Source of the DNA: Candidatus Butyricimonas faecavium
Lineage (GTDB): Bacteria; Bacteroidota; Bacteroidia; Bacteroidales; Marinifilaceae
Length of the DNA stretch: 43,316 nt
Direction: 5' to 3'
NCBI GenBank assembly: GCA_944321125.1
Contig: CALUKD010000031.1
Coordinates: 1 to 43,316, forward strand
Shown here piece by piece: positions 25,903-34,998 of this stretch (positions are counted from its first letter, which is position 1; every line of letters starts with the position of its first letter). The translations under genes were made by a program, and so were the position numbers. The notes below the pieces were generated by a model. It saw nothing but the letters and a program-made list of their open reading frames with translations. It did no database searches and was not told the origin of the DNA.

Positions 25903-27768
25903 ATGGTTATAACACTGATTATTTTAGCATTATCTGCTTTCTTTTTTGTAAATGGAAAAATTCGGTCTGATGTGGTTGCGCTTTGTGCGTTGGTACTTTT
26001 GATACTATGTGGTATATTAACCCCGGAGGAGGCGCTTTCAGGTTTTTCTAATTCCATCGTGATTATGATGGTGGGGTTGTTCGTGGTGGGGGGGGCCATA
26101 TTTCAAACCGGATTGGCTAAAATGATCAGTAGTAAAATACTTCAATTGGCAGGTAAGAGCGAGTTGAAGCTTTTTATTTTAATCATGTTGGTTACTTCTG
26201 CCATCGGTGCATTTGTGAGTAACACGGGAACCGTGGCTCTGATGTTACCGATTGTGGTCAGTATGGCGGTTAGTGCGAATGTTAGTCCTAGCCGTTTTTT
26301 GATGCCTTTAGCGTTTGCGAGTAGCATGGGAGGAATGGCGACGCTGATAGGTACTCCGCCTAACCTTGTGATTCAAAATGCTTTGTTAGAGGGTGGATTT
26401 GAGGGATTGTCATTTTTTTCGTTTACCCCGGTTGGAATTATTTGCGTGTTGATTGGAATTGTTGTGTTGATACCTTTAAGTCGGATGTTTCTGGTTAAGA
26501 AGGGCGAGAAGAAGACGGAGAATAAATCACGGAAGAAATCATTAAAAGATTTAGCCTATGAATACCAAATTGCTCAGAATCTGTTTCGGGTAGGTGTGAA
26601 ATCGGACTCTACATTTCGAGGAAAGACGTTGGCCGAATTGAATATAACCGGGGAATATAATGTTACGATTTTGGAAATCCGGCGAGAATCAAAGTCGCAG
26701 AATCCTTTTATGAAGACGATTGATCAGGAACTGGCAGGCCCGAATACTTCCTTGCAAATAGGTGACGTGTTGTATGTTTTGGGAGCTTTTGCTCAAATCG
26801 AATTATTGACGAAAGATAATAATTTAGATTTATTGGATACACATACGGCGGAAGTTTCGGAAGAAAAAGTTCCACATGATATGGTGTTCGGAGAGATCGG
26901 TATTGCCGAGGTTTTATTGATGCCGAATTCTCAATTGATTAATCGAGCTGTAAAAGACTCCGGTTTTCGGGAAAAATATAACATTAACATATTAGGAATC
27001 CAGCGGGGAGGAAAATATCTTTTACAGGATTTGAAAGATGAAAAGATGCATTCGGGGGATGCTTTGTTGGTACAGGGAACGTGGAAAGATATTGCCCGTT
27101 TGAATGAAGTGCAATCGGAATGGGTTGTTGTCGGTCAACCATTGGCAGAGGCTGCAAAAGTGACATTGGACCACAAAGCCCCGATTGCGGCAACGATTAT
27201 GATTCTAATGATTATTGCGATGGTTTTCGATTTCATTCCCGTGGCTCCCGTGGCTGCCGTGATTGTAGCTGCTTTATTGATGGTGTTGACCGGATGTTTA
27301 CGTAATGTGGAAGATGCCTACAAAACGATTAATTGGGAAAGTATCGTGTTGATTGCAGCCATGTTGCCGATGTCGTTAGCATTGGAGAAAACGGGGGCAT
27401 CAGCCATGATTTCATCCGGTTTGGTCAGTTATTTGGGTGATTTCGGGCCTATTATCCTGTTGGCGGGGATTTACTTTACAACTTCGTTGTTAACCATGTT
27501 TATCAGTAATACAGCGACAGCAGTCCTTTTAGCTCCGATAGCCTTGAAGGCTGCACTAGATATTGGAGTAAGTCCTTATCCATTCCTGTTTGCCGTGACA
27601 GTAGCAGCAAGTATGTGTTTTGCATCTCCTTTTTCGACACCGCCTAATGCACTGGTGATGTCTGCTGGGAAGTACACATTTATGGATTACGTGAAGGTTG
27701 GTTTACCTTTGCAGGTGATTATGGGTATCGTGATGGTTTTAGTGTTGCCTTTATTGTTTCCGTTTTAA
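25903..27768 (+). CDS. SLC13/DASS-family permease with two TrkA_C domains
   Basis: This 621-aa protein has two hydrophobic halves separated by a soluble insert. The first half holds SNTGTVALMLP (about 107-117) and the GTPPNLVIQNALL turn; the second holds SNTATAVLLAPIA (about 547-559) and FSTPPNALVM. These paired Ser-Asn-Thr and Pro-Pro-Asn motifs are those of the sodium/dicarboxylate or sulfate (DASS) family. The insert (about 215-410) has two RCK_C (TrkA_C) repeats, which sense ligands in related transporters. The substrate is a dicarboxylate or an anion such as sulfate, and cannot be fixed from sequence. It may be cotranscribed with atpG. Confidence 0.9.
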   Translation: MVITLIILALSAFFFVNGKIRSDVVALCALVLLILCGILTPEEALSGFSNSIVIMMVGLFVVGGAIFQTGLAKMISSKILQLAGKSELKLFILIMLVTSAIGAFVSNTGTVALMLPIVVSMAVSANVSPSRFLMPLAFASSMGGMATLIGTPPNLVIQNALLEGGFEGLSFFSFTPVGIICVLIGIVVLIPLSRMFLVKKGEKKTENKSRKKSLKDLAYEYQIAQNLFRVGVKSDSTFRGKTLAELNITGEYNVTILEIRRESKSQNPFMKTIDQELAGPNTSLQIGDVLYVLGAFAQIELLTKDNNLDLLDTHTAEVSEEKVPHDMVFGEIGIAEVLLMPNSQLINRAVKDSGFREKYNINILGIQRGGKYLLQDLKDEKMHSGDALLVQGTWKDIARLNEVQSEWVVVGQPLAEAAKVTLDHKAPIAATIMILMIIAMVFDFIPVAPVAAVIVAALLMVLTGCLRNVEDAYKTINWESIVLIAAMLPMSLALEKTGASAMISSGLVSYLGDFGPIILLAGIYFTTSLLTMFISNTATAVLLAPIALKAALDIGVSPYPFLFAVTVAASMCFASPFSTPPNALVMSAGKYTFMDYVKVGLPLQVIMGIVMVLVLPLLFPF

Positions 27769-27799
27769 GGGAAGTGTTCGTGTGAAATCTCTTTGTCTG

Positions 27800-28960
27800 T
27801 TACAGGAAATTCGCTACCTTATTAAATATTCCGGTAAAAGATTGATAAAGCATTTCAGGTGTGGCTCCCGTGTTGGTGGGAAATGGATTTTGATGAGAAT
27901 ACTCGTACGGAAAATCTAATTCTTCCAATATAGTATCAACACATTTGGGGCCTAGTGCTTCAATAACTCCTTGTGTTGGCATTACCGTATCCTTTTTAAG
28001 CGTGACAATCCGTAGACGGTCTTGAATTCGTTCGAAAAATGATTCCCGGTAATTCTTCATTACCTCGGGACGTATCATCGCTTTAAACGCTTTTTCCATG
28101 AAATCATCTTCATACAAAACGGGGAGCGTTTGATGTTCATCATTTTTTGTCAGGAAATCATTCAGAAAATAATTCTTAACTCTTCTATACGCCTCTTGAT
28201 CCATGATATCCCGGGCACTTCCGTCCATTTGGCTGAATATGGAGCCTCCACAGAAGAGGAATAGTTTACTATCATCCAATAGATGTTCCGGGTTGGCAAG
28301 CATCAGAATCTGTGATAGGAACGCTCCGATGGAATAGGCGAAAATGTTTATGGATGAATCTTTTTCAAACAGGAGGTGTTGTCCGGTTTTTATTTCCCGG
28401 AATAACTGCCATAAATTGAACATGGACTCTTTTCCGGATATGTAAAAACGCAAAGGGGTGTCTGATAGACGATAACTTAATGCCACGTTGACAAACGTGG
28501 AATTATTCAGATGTTCCACTTCTTGCTTACGACGAGCTACCCAAGGCATAAGGGCTCTTGGATTATACCAGTTACCGGGAGTACGGTTCATGTGGAAAGC
28601 TATCGGAAACAAAATAACCGCTTTACCCGTGGCTAAGGATAAATATTCTGCCCAGGTGAGGTATTTGTCCCAGTTACGTTCGTTCAGCCCGTGTAATAAC
28701 AGGATTGCCTGGTTCGTCTTTCGTGATCCTTTAGGCGTGAATATGGTATACGAAAAACTTTTGTTCTCCTGAATGTTATTGTCCGGGATAGAACAAAATT
28801 CATTTGTCGGGAGCAATTGCTGAAATTGTTCTATTTCATTTACTCCCATGTTCTGGATAAAATGATAAGGACGAATTTCCAGTGGTTGATCTTCTAGGAT
28901 AACTTTCTTGTCATAAGAAAAAATAGCCTTTAACTGTTTTGTTCTAGTTGAGATTTCCAT
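27800..28960 (-). CDS. Alpha/beta-hydrolase-like protein (large, Bacteroidetes type)
   Basis: The 386-aa product has an alpha/beta-hydrolase core: LLLHGLNERNWDKY (oxyanion HG) and a nucleophile elbow NIFAYSIGAF, where Ala replaces the usual first Gly of GxSxG. A late His may be in EYSHQNPFP. I recall such proteins as a domain of unknown function in Bacteroidetes but cannot name it with certainty. I start at the ATG at 28960, since the 23 residues before it look unlike a signal peptide. The gene points toward the SLC13 permease and is divergent from the LytTR gene. Confidence 0.75.
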   Translation of the reverse strand: MEISTRTKQLKAIFSYDKKVILEDQPLEIRPYHFIQNMGVNEIEQFQQLLPTNEFCSIPDNNIQENKSFSYTIFTPKGSRKTNQAILLLHGLNERNWDKYLTWAEYLSLATGKAVILFPIAFHMNRTPGNWYNPRALMPWVARRKQEVEHLNNSTFVNVALSYRLSDTPLRFYISGKESMFNLWQLFREIKTGQHLLFEKDSSINIFAYSIGAFLSQILMLANPEHLLDDSKLFLFCGGSIFSQMDGSARDIMDQEAYRRVKNYFLNDFLTKNDEHQTLPVLYEDDFMEKAFKAMIRPEVMKNYRESFFERIQDRLRIVTLKKDTVMPTQGVIEALGPKCVDTILEELDFPYEYSHQNPFPTNTGATPEMLYQSFTGIFNKVANFL

Positions 28961-29036
28961 GGCTCTTGCGATTAATTTTAATACAAACAAACACCACAAT
29001 TCTTTGTTTTCAAAATTAATGGTGTGCACCTGAACC

Positions 29037-29090
29037 TAAAGGGACAAAATCTCATATTTAGGGATGAAATTTGCTCTTTAGGGGTGAAAT
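29037..29090 (+). promoter_or_regulatory. Triple direct repeat, 20-bp period, before the LytTR gene
   Basis: GGGACAAAAT (29041), GGGATGAAAT (29061) and GGGGTGAAAT (29081) repeat at an exact 20-base period, each preceded by TAAA or TTTA. LytTR proteins bind direct repeats in tandem on one face of the helix, at spacing near 20-22 bases, so this is a strong autoregulation candidate. The repeats end 17 bases before the -7 box. Confidence 0.6.
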
Positions 29091-29107
29091 TTTTTACGAG
29101 AAAAATG

Positions 29108-29115
29108 TATCTTTG
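29108..29115 (+). promoter_or_regulatory. -7 box TATCTTTG of the LytTR-AraC operon
   Basis: TATCTTTG matches the Bacteroidetes TAnnTTTG -7 element, 27 bases before the start codon. No TTG -33 box lies at the right distance; the direct repeats occupy that place, as expected for an activated promoter. Confidence 0.5.
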
Positions 29116-29142
29116 TTTGAAATTTATAAAAATTAGAGAGAG

Positions 29143-29997
29143 ATGAACGTGTTGATCCGAAAAATACCAGCTTACTATTACGAGAAATCAAATTTGATAC
29201 GCCTGGTATTATTCACTGCTTTTTTTGATCTGATTTTTATCAATATCTACAAACCTTTCAGTTCTCTGACGTGGTATCCGGTATCGGAATTTAAGTTTTT
29301 CATTTTTTCGAGTCTGGTCATTCTTACCGGAGTACTTGCCGTGGCGATCAGTCGTGTGATTATGTATTTTTACACGAGGAAACATACACTTAATTATATA
29401 GAGTATGGTATCTGGATCGTGTTGGAAATTTTCTTTCTGTCTACTTTTTACACGGTTTATTCTTGTTTTTTACGGCCGGAGAGGGATGTGATGGAAACTT
29501 TTTGGGAGGCCTCAGAAAACACGTCATTAATCCTTTTATTGCCTTATGCGATTTTAATGCTTTATTTTTCTTGGCGGGATAAGGAGCAGAAGTTACAGAT
29601 GCTTGAAGAGATGAAGGGAGATACTGGGGGGGCGAGTGTTATTGCTTTTCGGGATGAGAAAGGTGAATTACGTTTATCAATTAAACATTCGAACTTGCTT
29701 TATATCGAGTCTGCGGATAATTACGTGCAGATTTGGTATTTGAATAAAGGCGTGGTGACAAAATTCATGTTACGTAATACTTTGAAGGCAATGGAAGAGA
29801 CATTTGAAGGGACGAATGTCTTGAGGTGCCATCGTTCCTATATGGTGAATTTTGAGCATGTTAAAGTAATCCGTCGGGAGAAAGATGGAGTCTATTTGGA
29901 ATTTGGAGTTGAGAAAGTTCCCGATATTCCGATTTCAAAGACTTACAGTGAAAAAGTGACGCACTGGTTCATGTGTTATTCCTCCTCGAATGAGTAA
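29143..29997 (+). CDS. Membrane-bound LytTR transcription regulator
   Basis: This 284-aa protein has four N-terminal hydrophobic helices (about residues 20-37, 50-75, 83-105 and 128-143) and a C-terminal LytTR DNA-binding domain (about 180-275). The domain shows YIESADNYVQIWYLNKG and the LRCHRSYMVNFEHV segment that is diagnostic for LytTR. Membrane-embedded LytTR proteins without a receiver domain occur in Bacteroidetes and probably sense membrane or envelope state directly. The three repeats at 29041-29090 probably bind this protein. It overlaps the AraC gene by 8 bases, so both are translated together. Confidence 0.88.
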   Translation: MNVLIRKIPAYYYEKSNLIRLVLFTAFFDLIFINIYKPFSSLTWYPVSEFKFFIFSSLVILTGVLAVAISRVIMYFYTRKHTLNYIEYGIWIVLEIFFLSTFYTVYSCFLRPERDVMETFWEASENTSLILLLPYAILMLYFSWRDKEQKLQMLEEMKGDTGGASVIAFRDEKGELRLSIKHSNLLYIESADNYVQIWYLNKGVVTKFMLRNTLKAMEETFEGTNVLRCHRSYMVNFEHVKVIRREKDGVYLEFGVEKVPDIPISKTYSEKVTHWFMCYSSSNE

Positions 29998-30823
29998 ATA
30001 CCAATACAGACCGCCTTGTCGGGAATTATCCGGATATGTCCAGTATTATTGGATGTTGGATCTTGAGGATGTGTGTCCATCGTGCGAGCCGCATCGTCTT
30101 ACTCCGCAGGGATTCATGGAAATCGTTTTTTATTATCGGGATTCGTACAAACTTATTCTGTCCGATGGAGAAGAATCTCATCCTCGGGCGACACTTTATG
30201 GGCAGCGAACCGAATTTATAGATATTTTACCCACGGGTAGGGTGGGGCTGATGTCGGTCGTGTTTACCCCTGTGGGGGTACGGGACATTTTGCATTTACC
30301 GCTGAATGAGCTGATAAACCGATACGTTTCTCTGGAAGAGGTGTTGGGAAGAGAAGGGAAAGATATGGAAGAACAAATGATGAATCTTGCCAGTTTTGAC
30401 GAACGGGTGGATGGTTTGGAGACATTTTTGTTAGGTCGTTTGCAGCGAAGGAATGAATTTGAGAATAATCGGATGCGGATGGTCATGACTCGTTTATTAC
30501 AGTGTCGGGGAATGTTTAACGTGGAACAACTGGCCGGTTATGCTTGTTTGAGTAAAAAGCAATTTGAACGGGTGTTTTCGACTTACGTGGGATTAATGCC
30601 GAAACAATACTTACGGGTGATACGTTTTCTGTATGCCGTGGAATTTCGAAATCGAATGCCGGAGGTTGATTTGGCAACATTGGCTTTCCATACCGGATAT
30701 TACGATGCGGCTCATCTGGCGAATGAAATCAAAGCTTTAACCGGTCATACTTCGTCAACTCTTTTTCAATTAATGTGTTTTTCCGAGGATGCCGATAGTA
30801 TTGAATGGTTTCTAGGTGTATAG
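29990..30823 (+). CDS. AraC-family transcriptional regulator
   Basis: This 277-aa protein has a C-terminal AraC double helix-turn-helix (about 175-265): LAGYACLSKKQFERVFSTYVG is the first unit and ATLAFHTGYYDAAHLANEIK the second. The N-terminal domain, beginning RPPCRELSGYVQYYWML, resembles the DUF6597-type sensor domain attached to many Bacteroidetes AraC proteins. The start overlaps the LytTR stop as ATGAGTAA, so the two regulators are coupled. Likely targets are the VOC gene immediately downstream or the operon itself; no ligand can be named. Confidence 0.9.
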   Translation: MSKYQYRPPCRELSGYVQYYWMLDLEDVCPSCEPHRLTPQGFMEIVFYYRDSYKLILSDGEESHPRATLYGQRTEFIDILPTGRVGLMSVVFTPVGVRDILHLPLNELINRYVSLEEVLGREGKDMEEQMMNLASFDERVDGLETFLLGRLQRRNEFENNRMRMVMTRLLQCRGMFNVEQLAGYACLSKKQFERVFSTYVGLMPKQYLRVIRFLYAVEFRNRMPEVDLATLAFHTGYYDAAHLANEIKALTGHTSSTLFQLMCFSEDADSIEWFLGV

Positions 30824-30892
30824 AAGGAACTAAAAGTTTTATCGGAACAGAGAATGTCTCTTTTTTCCAATAATTGAGGGGTGATAAGGAAG

Positions 30893-30900
30893 TACTTTTG
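30893..30900 (+). promoter_or_regulatory. -7 box TACTTTTG of the VOC gene
   Basis: TACTTTTG fits TAnnTTTG and lies 28 bases before the start codon. A TTG at 30874 is 16 bases upstream, shorter than the usual 19-21, so it is only a partial match. Confidence 0.35.
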
Positions 30901-30928
30901 TTGTGTTAATCAATAAAATAAATACAAC

Positions 30929-31312
30929 ATGAAAACATTCGTAGCTTTTTTTGAGATTCCTGCTATCAACATGGAGAGGGCAGTTCAGTTTTACGGGACG
31001 GTTTTCGGAGAGAAACTGGAGATTGTCGAATACGGGGAAGAGAAAATGGCTTTTATTTCTTCCGGTGATCAGCAACCGATCGGCTGTATTTTTAGTTTAA
31101 AAGGATACCTGCCAACCTCTAACAGTATTACGATTTCATTTTATACGGAAAATATGGATGAATCTTTAGCCATGGTGAGGAAGGCCGGGGGAAAGATTGC
31201 CACGGAACCTTGTGAAACTTGTGAGGGATCAAAAGATTATTTTGCTTACTTTTTAGATACCGAGGGAAACCGAATCGGTTTATTTACACGAAACATTCAT
31301 CCGGGAGAATAG
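30929..31312 (+). CDS. VOC family (glyoxalase/bleomycin-resistance type) protein
   Basis: This 127-aa protein has the two beta-alpha-beta-beta-beta modules of the vicinal-oxygen-chelate fold. The first begins FFEIPAINMERAVQFYGTVFG, the second SFYTENMDESLAMVRKAGGK, and DTEGNRIGLF is the typical last strand. Such proteins hold a metal and act as dioxygenases, isomerases or antibiotic-binding proteins; the sequence does not tell which. It follows the AraC gene by 105 bases and has its own predicted -7 box. Confidence 0.85.
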   Translation: MKTFVAFFEIPAINMERAVQFYGTVFGEKLEIVEYGEEKMAFISSGDQQPIGCIFSLKGYLPTSNSITISFYTENMDESLAMVRKAGGKIATEPCETCEGSKDYFAYFLDTEGNRIGLFTRNIHPGE

Positions 31313-31504
31313 TAATTCGGACGAGACGAACTATATCTTGCGGGTTGATTTTAAGGGGGTGTCCAGAAAGGATGGGATGGGTATGTTGTATGATCTCAAA
31401 ATTTGTTCGGTTATCTTTAAGAAATTGAGAGAGTTGAGAAAGGGTTAGCATAAAAGTTATTTTTATTGTGACAAGTAAAGGTAATAAATATCACTTGAAT
31501 CCGT

Positions 31505-31512
31505 ATCTTTGT
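31505..31512 (+). promoter_or_regulatory. -7 box TATCTTTG before the sanA-like gene
   Basis: TATCTTTG lies 16 bases before the start codon at 31529. No good -33 TTG is seen. The rest of the gap from 31313 has no ORF or repeat that I can support. Confidence 0.35.
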
Positions 31513-31528
31513 AGGAAAGAAGGTAAAA

Positions 31529-32245
31529 ATGGTATTGAAAAAACGGCAGGATCATATTTCAACAGACAGCCCTTCCCGGATGGAAACTCCTAAATGGTGG
31601 CGAGTGGTGAGGCGTGTGTTCTTTTATGGTATCATGTTGCCTGTATTCGTGTGTTGTCTGGGAATATTATTTTGTAATTATCGGATTTCCAAATACAGTG
31701 AAGGAAAAGTTTTTGGAGATACGACATTTATACCTTATAATAAAGTTGGTTTGTTGTTGGGTACTTCTCCCCGGGTGAAAGGCGGGAAAACCAATCCTTA
31801 TTTCAAGAATCGTATTGATGCCGCAGAGGAGTTGTTCGAGTCAGGTAAAATTAAGTATATATTGATCAGTGGAGATAACCGCCGCCATAATTATAATGAA
31901 CCTCAGGCCATGAAAGATTCTTTGGTGAATAGAGGCATCCCGAAAGAATCATTGGTGCTGGATTTTGCCGGATTGCGAACGCTCGATTCTATGGTACGTT
32001 CGAAAGAGATTTTCGGACAGGATAGCGTGACGGTTATTTCTCAGCAATTTCACAATGAAAGAGCGATCTATCTGGCTCGTCACTACGGGATACATGCTAT
32101 CGGGTATAATGCTAAAGACGTGAGCGTTTACGAGGGACTAAAGACGCAAATGCGGGAATTGTTGGCCCGGGTAAAAGTATTTGTCGATTTTTTTATCAAC
32201 AAACAACCTCGTCATTTAGGCGAAAAGATTGAAATTCCGGAATAA
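31529..32245 (+). CDS. SanA/YdcF-family (DUF218) membrane protein
   Basis: This 238-aa protein has one N-terminal membrane helix (about residues 28-50) and a soluble DUF218 domain: VGLLLGTSPRVKGGKTNPYFKNRIDAA, YILISGDNR and SVTVISQQFHNERAIYLARHYGI. Members include SanA, which supports the envelope permeability barrier and vancomycin resistance at high temperature in E. coli. The function in Bacteroidetes is inferred from the family alone. It ends one base before the converging gene. Confidence 0.88.
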   Translation: MVLKKRQDHISTDSPSRMETPKWWRVVRRVFFYGIMLPVFVCCLGILFCNYRISKYSEGKVFGDTTFIPYNKVGLLLGTSPRVKGGKTNPYFKNRIDAAEELFESGKIKYILISGDNRRHNYNEPQAMKDSLVNRGIPKESLVLDFAGLRTLDSMVRSKEIFGQDSVTVISQQFHNERAIYLARHYGIHAIGYNAKDVSVYEGLKTQMRELLARVKVFVDFFINKQPRHLGEKIEIPE

Positions 32246-32246
32246 A

Positions 32247-33716
32247 CTATTCAGTTTCTTGTTCGAATTTTTTTATCAAGGAGAACAAATCTTCCCGGTT
32301 TGAGGTCAATTTCCCGTGAATATCCACTCTTGGAATCTTGTTACTTTTAATTCCGATGATAAGATACTGTTCGTAGTAGGGACGATTTGAATGCAATTCA
32401 AATTGTTGTTCGATATCCATGTATCGATTCAAATCCTGTATGGCTTTCCGGTTATCCAGTAATGGTGTAAGTTCTCGGAAAACTTGTGGCTCGTAAGTAC
32501 CCATGGAATAACGTTGTGCCAGGTGAATTTTGGATAATATGCGGGCAGTCTGCCATCTGGCTGGAACCTGCTGGTAATTGAAACAGTAGAAAGCTTCTTT
32601 TTCGACTAAATGATTGGCAGAAGGAGAACTTCGGGAGGGTTGTTCCAGTACAATGAAATTTTCTCCAAGATCATCTTTCCAAGTGGTCTCTTGCGTGCAG
32701 GAGCGAATGTAATATTCTTTGGTCGGAGTGTAAGCAAAAGAAAGACTGGCCTTTGTTGAAAATGGGGAATTTACCTTACGGTGTTTGGATAAAAGGACTT
32801 GTCGGAGTAGTTGGTAATCCACGTAATCAAAATCCATGGACTTCAATTCATGATGGTTCCCGTCAATGGTGAAAGTACCTTTACACGTGAGGCGTGTTCG
32901 TTGAGGATAAGCGCTACTTTTGGTCTTGAAGGCAAATCGGTAGTCAGAATTTTCTGATTCTAGGGGATAAATATCGTAATTGCGAATGTCGCTGAATAAA
33001 GGACCGAATAATTGAATACTTCGCATAAACGTGAATATTTTACGAGTTCCGACATCAAAACGGGTTTCTTCGTCTGTTATGAATGTGGGTTTAAGCGTGT
33101 CTTTTCCATCGTTCGTGAGATTGTAACTTCTGGCAACGTGGAACGGGACGATGTAAGATCGAAAATCCGTATCCCACGTGTTTCGTGATTTAACATCACC
33201 TGAAGAGAAATAATAACCGTACTCCCGACGGTATTCTACTACATTCTCTTCACATTCGGTAATTTTTTCGTATAAGGCTTTACCAAAATATTTGCATATC
33301 GGTTCGAGGCCGGGAGCCTGTTTCTTGAGTTTTGAGGAGGCTCTTTTTAAAAGTTCTTTCATTGAGATCCCTTTTTCCACATTCGTCTCTTCCAGTTCAT
33401 ATGCCAGGGGAACAAGTACAAGGCGTTTCATGCGAAGTAAATCATTCACACTGTATTTTACGGTTTGATACCCCATGCCTTGGAATTGTAACGAATCACT
33501 AGGGTGTAGTTTGTAGGTCTTAATAACACATTCCCCTTCAATATCGGTGCTAGTCAGTAAATAATGATTTCTAGGATTGACCACGTATACTCCAAATTGA
33601 GGCTCGCCTTTGGGATTGATAACCTTTAAACGTATTTCTTGTGCATTAAGCCGATTGAAAAGCAAAACGGTAACTAGCAATAAAACTACACGGATACAAT
33701 AATTAACCCTGTTCAT
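32247..33716 (-). CDS. Exported carboxypeptidase-regulatory-like protein
   Basis: After a signal peptide (about residues 1-26, ending FNRLNA) comes a short beta-sandwich of the CarboxypepD_reg-like type: LKVINPKGEPQFGVYVVNPR, then SLQFQGMGYQTVKYSVNDLL. The remaining 370 residues form a beta-rich region with no domain I can name; segments such as ELKSMDFDYVDYQLL recall outer-membrane-associated proteins of Bacteroidetes (DUF5686-like), but it is shorter. I start at the ATG at 33716; the frame is open upstream to 33773. It may be anchored at the periplasmic face of the outer membrane. Confidence 0.7.
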   Translation of the reverse strand: MNRVNYCIRVVLLLVTVLLFNRLNAQEIRLKVINPKGEPQFGVYVVNPRNHYLLTSTDIEGECVIKTYKLHPSDSLQFQGMGYQTVKYSVNDLLRMKRLVLVPLAYELEETNVEKGISMKELLKRASSKLKKQAPGLEPICKYFGKALYEKITECEENVVEYRREYGYYFSSGDVKSRNTWDTDFRSYIVPFHVARSYNLTNDGKDTLKPTFITDEETRFDVGTRKIFTFMRSIQLFGPLFSDIRNYDIYPLESENSDYRFAFKTKSSAYPQRTRLTCKGTFTIDGNHHELKSMDFDYVDYQLLRQVLLSKHRKVNSPFSTKASLSFAYTPTKEYYIRSCTQETTWKDDLGENFIVLEQPSRSSPSANHLVEKEAFYCFNYQQVPARWQTARILSKIHLAQRYSMGTYEPQVFRELTPLLDNRKAIQDLNRYMDIEQQFELHSNRPYYEQYLIIGIKSNKIPRVDIHGKLTSNREDLFSLIKKFEQETE

Positions 33717-33765
33717 AACGTTTGATTTTGTGAAAGTGATCAAAGGTAAGAAAGATTTAAAAAAG

Positions 33766-33796
33766 AAAATCACGATAGATTAGCTATCGTGATTTT
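33766..33796. terminator. Perfect bidirectional hairpin terminator
   Basis: AAAATCACGATAG (33766-33778) pairs perfectly with CTATCGTGATTTT (33784-33796) around a 5-base loop. On the minus strand it is followed by CTTTTTT, so it mainly ends the DUF4468-flavin reductase-like gene at 33835. A U-run is present on the plus strand as well. Confidence 0.8.
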
Positions 33797-33834
33797 TCAA
33801 AGCTATTATAAGAGTAGGGTAATTCAATTATGGA

Positions 33835-34998
33835 TTATTTTACCCATACATTCAAAATCTCTCCGATAAACATTTTGTGCATAGCTTTGCCGGCCCATTG
33901 TTTTCTTAGTTCCGGGTCAGAAATACCGTCAATGTTGATGGTTTGAGAAACCATTTTGCGGCACTCGATAATCATCCAGGCTTCCGAGAATGCCTTGCTA
34001 CCGGAAGGAGTGGTGATCGGGGTTAACCCGGCCTCTTTTACCTTATCCTTGTCTTTACCGGAATTATGCCCGCAATAATTCAGAGCTTCCCGGTAAGTTT
34101 CCGTGTAAAAAGTTAATGTATAGGTATCCCCTTTATCCATGATGTCATAAGTGTAGCGTGCGGGATTGATAAAACAGAACGTCACCGGTTTGTTGTACAG
34201 GTTACCGAGACCTCCCCAGCTTGCCGTCATCGGGTTAAACTGCTGGTCATTCCCAGCCGTGATTAACATCCAGTCCTCGGATAACATTTTAATAATATTT
34301 CCCGGAATCTTGTCGGGAGCGATACGTTTGTAGCCTTGTAAAGCATCTCCCGGGGCGGCAGATATGGTGGCTACGGTTTGCACGGGAGCAACTTGTTGGG
34401 GCGTTGTGGTTGTCGTTGTGGCTACAGGGGCATTTTGTGTGCCTAAGCTTTTTTGCGCCCCTTCGTTCAAACTTTCAACCAGATCAATAGTTTTGATTCT
34501 GAATTTTGCAATCCGGTTGATCAGTTTAGTTTGATCTTTATTCATCGCCTGTTTGTCCGTAATCCATTCTTCGGCAGCTAAACGTTCCCGGCTGTCTTCC
34601 GGGTAAAGGTAGGTGATGTTGGTTACTTCCACGTTGCATTTACCGGGAGTGCAAACAAAATTCATCCGGTAGTTTATTTTTGCCCGATCCAGAGAAAAAG
34701 TCTTATCAGCGAAAACAATGTATTCGTTTCCATAGCAAGCAATTTGTCCCTCTTCCTTGTTCGAATAGGCAACCATTCCCCAGTTTCCTTTATCTGTCTT
34801 GAAACGGGTATTCGCCCATGCCAGAATGGCATCAAAAATTTGATCTTTAGAAAGATTTGGGGCGTTGATTTCCTGTGAGAAAACTACTTTTCCGTTTACT
34901 TCCGGAACGGCTCCGACCATGTATTTGCTTTGATCTTCTTCCTGGGCTAATGCCAACATGGGAAAAAAGCAAAGAATGAGTAATAAATTCTTCATCAT
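33835..34998 (-). CDS. Exported DUF4468/flavin-reductase-like fusion protein
   Basis: A signal peptide (MMKNLLLILCFFPMLALA) is followed by a DUF4468-like domain (about residues 30-170): VVFSQEINAPNLSKDQIFDA and a middle NFVCTPGKCNVEVTNITYLY. A low-complexity Thr/Gln/Pro linker (about 190-215) leads to a C-terminal domain (about 230-387) that resembles FMN-binding flavin reductase/flavoredoxin proteins, with DWMLITAGNDQQFNPMTAS, WGGLG and NKPVTFCFINPARYTYDIM. Flavin reductase domains are normally cytoplasmic; here the signal peptide would place it in the envelope. The FMN site residues cannot be verified by eye. It stands alone with its own terminator. Confidence 0.75.
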   Translation of the reverse strand: MMKNLLLILCFFPMLALAQEEDQSKYMVGAVPEVNGKVVFSQEINAPNLSKDQIFDAILAWANTRFKTDKGNWGMVAYSNKEEGQIACYGNEYIVFADKTFSLDRAKINYRMNFVCTPGKCNVEVTNITYLYPEDSRERLAAEEWITDKQAMNKDQTKLINRIAKFRIKTIDLVESLNEGAQKSLGTQNAPVATTTTTTPQQVAPVQTVATISAAPGDALQGYKRIAPDKIPGNIIKMLSEDWMLITAGNDQQFNPMTASWGGLGNLYNKPVTFCFINPARYTYDIMDKGDTYTLTFYTETYREALNYCGHNSGKDKDKVKEAGLTPITTPSGSKAFSEAWMIIECRKMVSQTINIDGISDPELRKQWAGKAMHKMFIGEILNVWVK

